A model generated the notes under the pieces. That model ran no database searches, was not told the origin of the DNA, and was given only the letters and a program-made list of their open reading frames with translations. The translations under genes and the position numbers were made by a program. Shown here piece after piece: positions 24,201-33,209 of a stretch of DNA of 64,000 bases (within the stretch, counting starts at the first letter, position 1; the number at the start of each line of letters is the position of its first letter). The stretch is from Bombyx mori (Eukaryota > Arthropoda > Insecta > Lepidoptera > Bombycidae), in the NCBI RefSeq assembly GCF_030269925.1, contig NC_085128.1, positions 6,822,501-6,886,500 of the forward strand, in the 5' to 3' direction.

Positions 24201-27200
24201 ACGATTTCGTATCCTTTTGACACAAGTGATCAGTGTGTTCGTCTGCCCTTTTGAATAACATGGACGGAAAAAACGAAATTTAGCCTTTGTCCTTTAGGAT
24301 AACTTAAGATTAACTTAAGATAAGAGCTTTTTCTATTGATTTATTCTTTGTAATTCTCTTTACTACTCTTTAGACAGACGACAACTGTGTGAAGTTTACT
24401 TTGTTTAAATGTCAGAGACTCGCTTAGAAGTTAATGTTAATGAACAAAGTGTTAAGCGAGTTCCACGTAAGTAAACATCTGAAACCCGTTCTATTTACTT
24501 TGTTGCACTGTTTACTAATGCGTGTTTGAAAACCTCGATTTGGGGACCATGGGCGAAGCAAACCATAAAACTATGAGTTGAATGTCTTGCTTAACAATTC
24601 AAATAGAATCGAAGATTAAAACAAATTAACATCATTTGTAAATCAAATTAATATAACATAGTAACTGGTTAGAAATAGTTTGAAAGAAATGTGTGACTTC
24701 AAAAATCTTTGTTTGATCCGACCATTTTGTATAAACCATAATAACAATTTATATATTCTTTATATTGGATCAAGTTAATTAATGATATATTAGTTATATA
24801 TTTAAAATGCCGTGCGACATCGGAGTGGACTCATTTCATATACGCATAGACTCAGCCCACTGAGTTTCTGTCCGGATCTTCTCAGTGGGCCACGATTCTA
24901 TAGTATAGATCCAGGAAAGTGACATTTTATAAGTTTAGGGCTAAGCTGTTACTGTTTCAGATAAACTCAAATTATGCACACAAGACTCGCACGCTACTTA
25001 TTGTACGTTAATATAATAGTATAGTACCAGGTCAGAAAAAATCCGAAATAACAACAACGCGAACGCACAGAATACAAATAAGAAAACAAACAAACCTATA
25101 TAGATTTTATATCCTAGATTAAGAATGAACGGACTTCCCGTAAGCGGCAATTTAACCGGTTTCTTTTTTTTGTAAATATAATCATCTATAAAGACTGCCA
25201 GTTGACTACGCATTCTATAGAATATTGGATAATCTAAATAGCCGAATACTTACATATACGTAGTGTATTTTTTACATGTTTATATTAGCACAGTATATCA
25301 CGAAAGTAAACTTGCGGAATACGCTGCTTACATCTGTCCAAATTAACGCTAGTTTTTGTGAAACGTAGATTGTTGCCCACTACGAGTATCTAAGTAACTT
25401 CATGTATGTGTAGGACGTTTTTTTTTTTTGTATTCCAAACCTACCTGTTACCTTAGGTTATTTGTTCCATCGGTATTGAAATACATATTTCAAATGAATA
25501 TCTGTCCAAATTAAGCGCGATTATTGCGTACTATTGATGTAAGTCGAAACATTTTCGGTGACTTTTGGAACGAAGTTCCTTGCGGCAGGCTTGGAGGAGA
25601 TAGGAATTTTGCTGCGCGACCGAACTGAAAAAAATGTGATAGTAAAAACCGTAAGAAAAAGTCCGTGGAATAAGGCCTTGTTTTCCGCACAGCGATATTT
25701 AGCTGCGCGATTATTTACTCGTAATTCTTTTTTTTTTTTTTTATGTGGAACTTCGATCCTATCCGGTGTCCTACGACACCACACATCTTTTTATTTATTT
25801 ATTCCGAAGTATGTATAGGTACTAAGTTCACTATAACTATAATAGATTTACGATCAGTCGTTAGTGAACGTGAAAACGTTTTTGAAATTATGGGAATAAC
25901 AAACGCGAGATTGATTAAATTCTAAAAGTAATATAGTTTTAATTATGTCTACGATCCGAATGTAATGAATACATTTGATTTGTTAAAACTGAATCGCCCA
26001 CTTGCGCTAAATTTCGAAGCACATTTATTTAAAGTAATTATGAGTTTATGGCTTGCTCAAGTTACACTTGGTTGTGAATTTTTTTTTTTTGCGATACCTC
26101 TTTCTTGTCTCTGACATTGTTGTGATATTAAATATGGATATAAGTTATAATATATAGGTATAAATATGGATATGGTTATAAGTTACATACACAATATAGA
26201 GAGAGGGTGTAATGTTAGAGTAATATTTTTTTTTATTGCCTAGATGTGTGGACGAGCTCACAGCCCACCTGGTGTTAAGTGGTTACTGGAACCCATAGAC
26301 ATCTACAACGTAAATGCGCCACATACCTTGAGATATAAGTTCTAAGGTCTCAGTATAGTTACAACGGCTGCCCCACCCTTCGAACCGAAACGCATTACTG
26401 CTTCGCGACAGAAATAGGCGGGGTGGTGGTACCTACTCGTGCGGACTCACAAGAGGTCCTATCACCAGTAATGAATCGAATATTATTTAAAAACATATCA
26501 TCAAGACACATATGTTTTAGACATAATATCACAGTTGATAGTTATATACTATCTACACTAACCGTTATGTTAACATGATTTACATTAAATCCGTTAGCAG
26601 TAAGAACACGTTTTGTCTTTTTAAAACCAGTTTGACGATAGCTGAAATGATCGCAGAAAAAGTAATTATGTAAAGTAATTGATATTTAATAATTATTTTT
26701 AGTCATGTGACTTTCACACCTTCCAAACTTTACCGCATTAATAATGTTCATAAAATGCAAAATTTTATATTTGTGTTCTTCTATATAATTATTAAATAGG
26801 TATATTTTTGTAGCTTATTTTGTTTATTTTTTCGTGTAGGATACAAAGTTATTCTGATTGTCGAAATTTTGTACAGTTCAGAGATTCACTATACAAAATA
26901 TACCGAGTACCTACTGATTTCGAATTAAAAAATCGATTATTCATTCAATCATTTATTAAAACAAATTATTATTTAACAAATAAAACACATTATTATAGGG
27001 AAAAAAACACGACAGCGTAAATTAATCTCATAGATTATCAATCAATCTTGAATAATGTCAAGAGCGAAAAATGTGTGCTCATTGGATATTCAATTCTTTA
27101 ATTAAATTTAAGCGTTTCAAAGCGTTAACGACCTAATGAGTATAATATTGACGTAAAGTGATAAGACTAAGCCAGGTTACGAATCTTCCGGTTAATTTGT

Positions 27201-30200
27201 CTTCGAAGTCAATGTATACTAATTGAGGTTCCAAAGTCTTCTACAACTCTTCCATTGCACTAGTTGGTTAGACAAGTTCACACTGCACATGGTTTGAACT
27301 AGACTAGAGGTCCCGCAGTAGTCGAAATTCGACTATAATTAATTGGAATTGTAAGTTTGTACACTATTATGATTGTATTTTATACTTCTATAATCACAAA
27401 TTTCGCCAAGCCTACACTATAAAAAATATTAATAAAGAGAAACAATATTTTTTTTATCTATTCTCAATTTGACCACAGACGTCAAGAATAAAAGTTTGAC
27501 AATAAATAGTATGCATGCGTGTTGCGTCAAATACATGGTATGTAGTGTGTGTAATGTTTTCTTTATTGATTTAATGTATCTTTTATGCATTATTTAAAAA
27601 CAAAATATTAGCATTGTGCACTTCTTCTCTATATTCTCTATAAGTGTGGAAAATTTCATACTCCTCCGTCCGCGCAATTTTCGTAAAAAGGGATACAAAG
27701 TTTTTGCTTCACGTATTAATATATAGATAATAGACCCCATAGCGTAACGTAAATGCCACTATCAATCTTGATGTATGACGTCGATAGCCATATAATAAAG
27801 AGTCTCCACTACTTTTATTTATTTATTTTTATTGCATAGATCGATGTACGAGCTCACAGCCCATCTGGTGTTAAATGATTACCGGAGCCTATAGACATTT
27901 ACAAAGTAAATGCCACCATCCACCTTGAGATATAAGTTATAAGGTCTCAGTATAGTTACAACGGCTGCCCCACACTTTAAACCGAAACTCATTAACGCTT
28001 CACCGCAGAAATAAGCAGGGTCCTACCCGTGCGGACTCATAAGAGATCCTACCACCAGTAATTCAGCAAATTATAATTTTGCATGATTTTTACACGATGT
28101 TATTCCTTCACCGTGGAAGTCAATCGCGAACATTTGTTAAGTACGTATTTAATTACAAGACTCGGTACTAGCATGCGTGATTCGAACACCGGTGCATCGC
28201 AAGATACGAATGCACCGGACGTCTTATCCTTTAGACCACGACGATGTCAACAACTTACTTAGCATTTCATCGCAGTTGTGTTGGGGTATGCCTACGTAAA
28301 CATGTCCATAAATACACACGTCCTCCCCACCTGGCCTCCCACGAAACTGGAAAGGCCTTCGGGCCACCGTTAATCCTTCCATCATAAAAAGAATAACATT
28401 ATGCGAATAACATAACGAAAGAATAACATTATGCGATAAAAATCAAATTTCCATTTATAAATCTGCATAACTACTGGTTTTAGGGCGTTCACACAGAGAT
28501 GAAGTCTCTTGTTACCACGTCATAACAATTAAGATGAAAAATATTTGTTTTTTTTTTAATGCGCTCGACAGCTGGTTATGATAATCGTAAATTTATTTAT
28601 TATGATTTATTTCTATACATTTATATGATAATATATGCGATTGACTAGGTGGCGCAGTAGTTAGAGCTTCTGATTGTTGCGTCGAGGGTCCTGGGTTCGA
28701 TTACCATATCGGACAAACATTCGTGTGATAAACAGATTTATTTGATCTTTGTCTGGGTGTTTATTGTCTACTAGTTAAACGTACATAAATATGTACATAA
28801 TATATAAACCTTTGGTTTCCACATACATATTGTATACATACATAACACAGGGAATCCTATTTTGGGGCCGAATGACCGCGCGTGACTTATTCCTGGTATT
28901 ATTTATTTATTGTTAGTTGAACTGTAATATATAATACCAGAATCTTAAGATATTTAAAAGCGAAACCAACCAACCGTAAGATTAAATTAATAAAGCGTTT
29001 TAAAACGTCTCGGCGTAAATCCGAGAGCACACTATAGGTATTAATTATTAACAAGTACGTCGCACACAGTCGTTGATATAATAATTGACGTCTTAAAGAA
29101 AATTTCTACGTCGACAGGGAATCCAAATATGTTCTTTCTTTTTAACGGCTGCTCACTAAACGGATGTGAATATTGATGATGTCACGGATGCTAAATGGAA
29201 ACTGCAAACTTATATTCGTACATACAGGTTGCTAGAATATACTGTCTATCACACTTTGAGATGGTTGTTGAAAATCTTTGTAATTTTCGCATAGTCATGT
29301 TTAGATTTAGCATTTTAAATAGCTTATCACTACGCTGTTATGATGTGAATCGTGCTATTTACTTACAAAATTGCTGAAATAATTGGGGATTTCCCTCCGT
29401 TTTTATTAAGATCCATTATCTCCGAGGAGCAAGCAATAAAGTAAATTGTTTCCGTTTAAAAAAAAACGTAATCTATCGAATATTGTGAATTTCGAAGTTC
29501 AAGCGTTGTTTTTTTTTAATATTTCCACTTTTCTGCCCGTTTCTGCCGTTTGTTTAGTCGGTTTTCGATATTTCCAGAACGGTTACACCGCCACATACAA
29601 AAAAATTACGAACAAAAATTAATTAATTCAGAATCGGTCAAAGTTTCTTTTCTTAAGCTTGATTAACAATGTAACAATTATAGTTGACACGGGCTACTTG
29701 TGGCTTCACAGTTATACATTCTACATGTTTACTTAAATGCCAAAACATCAATGAACCAACCCAGTTGTCCTTGTATTGAATACACAACGATCAATAGGTG
29801 ATTTGTAAACAAATATGAATGGACGCATCAAAAGTGGTTTTCTCATTTATTAATCTCAGTCGGTAATGTTGAATATATATTTGGTAGTAGTAGTAGGCCT
29901 AAGAAACGCTGATTGGATATGGTAAAGGCGGATATGGAGGAGAGTAATTTCACCCAGAAGGATGCCAAAGACCGGGAAAAGTGCAGGATTTTAAGTAGGA
30001 AAGCGGACCTTGGTATTAGACCGGGAAAACGCTAGGAAGAAGAAGAAGAAGAAGAAGAAGTAGCAGTAGGATACTGAGCTGTCGAGTCATCGTGATGTTA
30101 GAAGACTATCGGAGTCCAACTTGAATGTTACCGTTTATTCAGAAACATCATCTCATATTGTCAACTATTAGAATGATGGATATCCTAAATCACACATGAA

Positions 30201-33159
30201 AATATACAGTATGGCAACCCCTAGTTATCTTAATCTACTCCATCATCAGCTAGCAAGAGGAACCATTCTTGAACTAGACGCATCCAACGGATACTTAGAA
30301 AATTTCTTTAAAAAAAACCTTTGCTGAAATATTTATTCCTTGTTAGTTTGCGTATTTTATGTGTTTGCTTTGTTTATTTAAGTTGGTTTGAAACGTATAT
30401 AGTTGTTGTTGACTACAAGGAAAGTATTATAGCTATTGTAGCGATAAGTAGCGTGGGTGTTGTTTCAATAAACTGAGTTTTGGGGTATCGATAAATCCAC
30501 TGAGCAGATGAAATAGCTCGGTAGACCGACGGTCCGAATTTTATTGTTCCGAACTTTATATGCAAATCTATCTTGAAATTGTCGTTAGCGTGATTCAGGC
30601 ATCTGTCAAATATATTGTGTTCTGTGACAGCTAGCCTCTACACCTATGCTCCTTAAAAGATAACATCACAAAATGACATTTAAAATGTATGCCACGCATA
30701 ATACATTTTACGGAGACATACAGAGAAATATGATTAACGTCATATACCTTCCCGTGATACATAACTAGGCACTTAATCCATTCATTCAATTATTTGCTCG
30801 TCATAAAATATTTAAACGAAGTGGACTCGAAACTTCTATGAGCGAGGATAATGCTTCACTTACAATGATTTATGTTGTGTGAGCAAACTGATGAGTGTGC
30901 TCGAATGTTGTAACGATTATTTGAGAGCCATTAAGCAAACTAAGTCAATTCATGTGAAGAATATTCTAGATGCGATATAATAAATTGAGCAAAAACATTT
31001 CGACCTTAGAATGTTTGCTCAAATAGCCGGCAGTTCGTATGACGTTTCGTCATTATTTGCACGAGTAATACGTTCAAATAATCTCACCGGACGATCTAAG
31101 TTCGTTTTTGATCCTCATGAAGACGTAAAACTTTGTAGTGTCTACGTCAGAAGCGAAAACAAACTAGGAAATTATAGCTGGCCCATACATACTGGACAAA
31201 CAAAAAATATGGCTCTTGAATTCGTGGTGTGCTCATAATGAAAACGCATATTTATTAACCTTGGCATTAATTACATATATCTTGAAGAAGTTCGTAATAT
31301 TATGCTTTAATAATTTTAGTGGTGATTAATTTTAAGTAGGAGTACAAAATCCGGATAATTATTATTAATCTCCTTGAACAAAACAAAAACGACCTACACA
31401 ATGTAGTATAAAATTATGGTTCGGTGCCATATGATATTGGACGATACTGGTATAATATTTACAGATTTAAATATATATTTAAAAAAAAAAGATTCATAAT
31501 ATATAACCTTTTGAAATATTTTGTGGTGTGATGAGATGTAAAACTATTTAAAAATATATTGTAATCCTTAATATTAGCACGAGCTGGAACTCTAACCAAT
31601 GAACAATTAAATGAACCTGTTTATGTTGGAATAATCAATAAAATGTTGCAAAAACTTCTTTAAATGAGGGTCGCACTTCGCGACCCTCATTTAATAAATC
31701 AAATTATAAAAGTACGTAAAATTTTGAATAAACTGGCTTAAGGTAAAATTTTACCGATTTAAATGTCAATGACCTCATGAATTAGGTACATTACCTTTAT
31801 TTTATAATCATAGTATTTATAGTTAGATATACATGGACCTTATAACTTCCTTAAATTGAAATTTTCTTATGTTTGTTAATTTAGGTAATGATAATTCTAA
31901 TACGTTTCCCATCAGCATTTTACGTCTGCCACATGCTTAGATCGTTTACTTTATCTTTACTTTGTAATCATGAAAACTGGTAGATTAATCTAAAATATTT
32001 TGTCTTCTTCATTTTTTAGATATTAAAGGGATAGCAATCTAGATGCATACTTAGTACATATATTAACTTTCATATTAAATCGTGAAGTCAGAAAGTAGAT
32101 ACAGATCTATAAATAAAAAACTTAACCATACTGAATTTTGAATTACGTAGTACAATTTTAGACCCTGTGATTCATGTTTTTTTATCGAAAAGAAATAAAA
32201 CATTCAATTCGTTTTATGTTTTATTTTAAGTCAAACGATGAACCCAAACGCTAACCCACACAAATATAAAACCTTCTTTATTGCCAAAAAAAAAGTACAT
32301 ACTCCGGATCATTATCCAGTTTTATTTTTTTTGCAGGTGGTCACTCCACATTCTTCGGTATGCTCAATACTTTCGTACACATCGTAATGTATTCATATTA
32401 CTTGCTGGCAGCCCTCGGACCGCAGGTTCAGAAGTATCTGTGGTGGAAGAAATACCTAACCGCTCTTCAAATGGTACGTTTATTAACTTTTCTTAAATGA
32501 TAAATAAGGAATTAAAAGTTGTACGATTTATTAAAGGAGAGCTAAAAAACCCCTTTTTAATTCTCCATTCGAATTATTAACATCATTTTGAGGTACAAAT
32601 TCTCAAGGCAGGTTGGAAAAAAAAAGGTTGGCGACAGATAAGATAAGTGGTTGTAATTTAAAAATATGTATTATACAAAGAACTGACAAATAACAAACCG
32701 AACTAGAAATTAAAATATTTTATTTTATTTTGCCTTGTATTGTGATAAGTCCTTGATACGTGTGCAAATTTTAAGGTAATCACACGTTTTAATTTTGATT
32801 AGAATTAGTTAAATATATACATAAATTATACGATAAAAAGATTATTGCCACTCCGCCTATACCCAAAGGCAATTGGAGACATTAGTAGATGAAAGGGGTT
32901 AAGTATCATTTTTAAGATTTTTGAGTTTTTACATTGAATGAAGGTGCTTTGTGCCTATAAACCATATTAGACCTTAAAACTCGTTCAGACTTAAAACGTG
33001 TGAAACATGCACGTGATGAAGGAATTATGTATGAAATTCTATCATATCCCCTTCATCCAGTCATGTCTCCAATAATGTAAGTTATACCATGGAATCAACA
33101 TCATATTGTATCGTTTCCGTTGCGCTTAACAAGAACAAGATTATTAGTTTCTTGAACAG

Positions 33160-33209
<50 letters not shown>

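Noticed and set aside
28645..28715. tRNA gene
   Set aside because: A and B boxes are present but there is no acceptor-stem pairing or anticodon arm, and the sequence runs into a SINE body.
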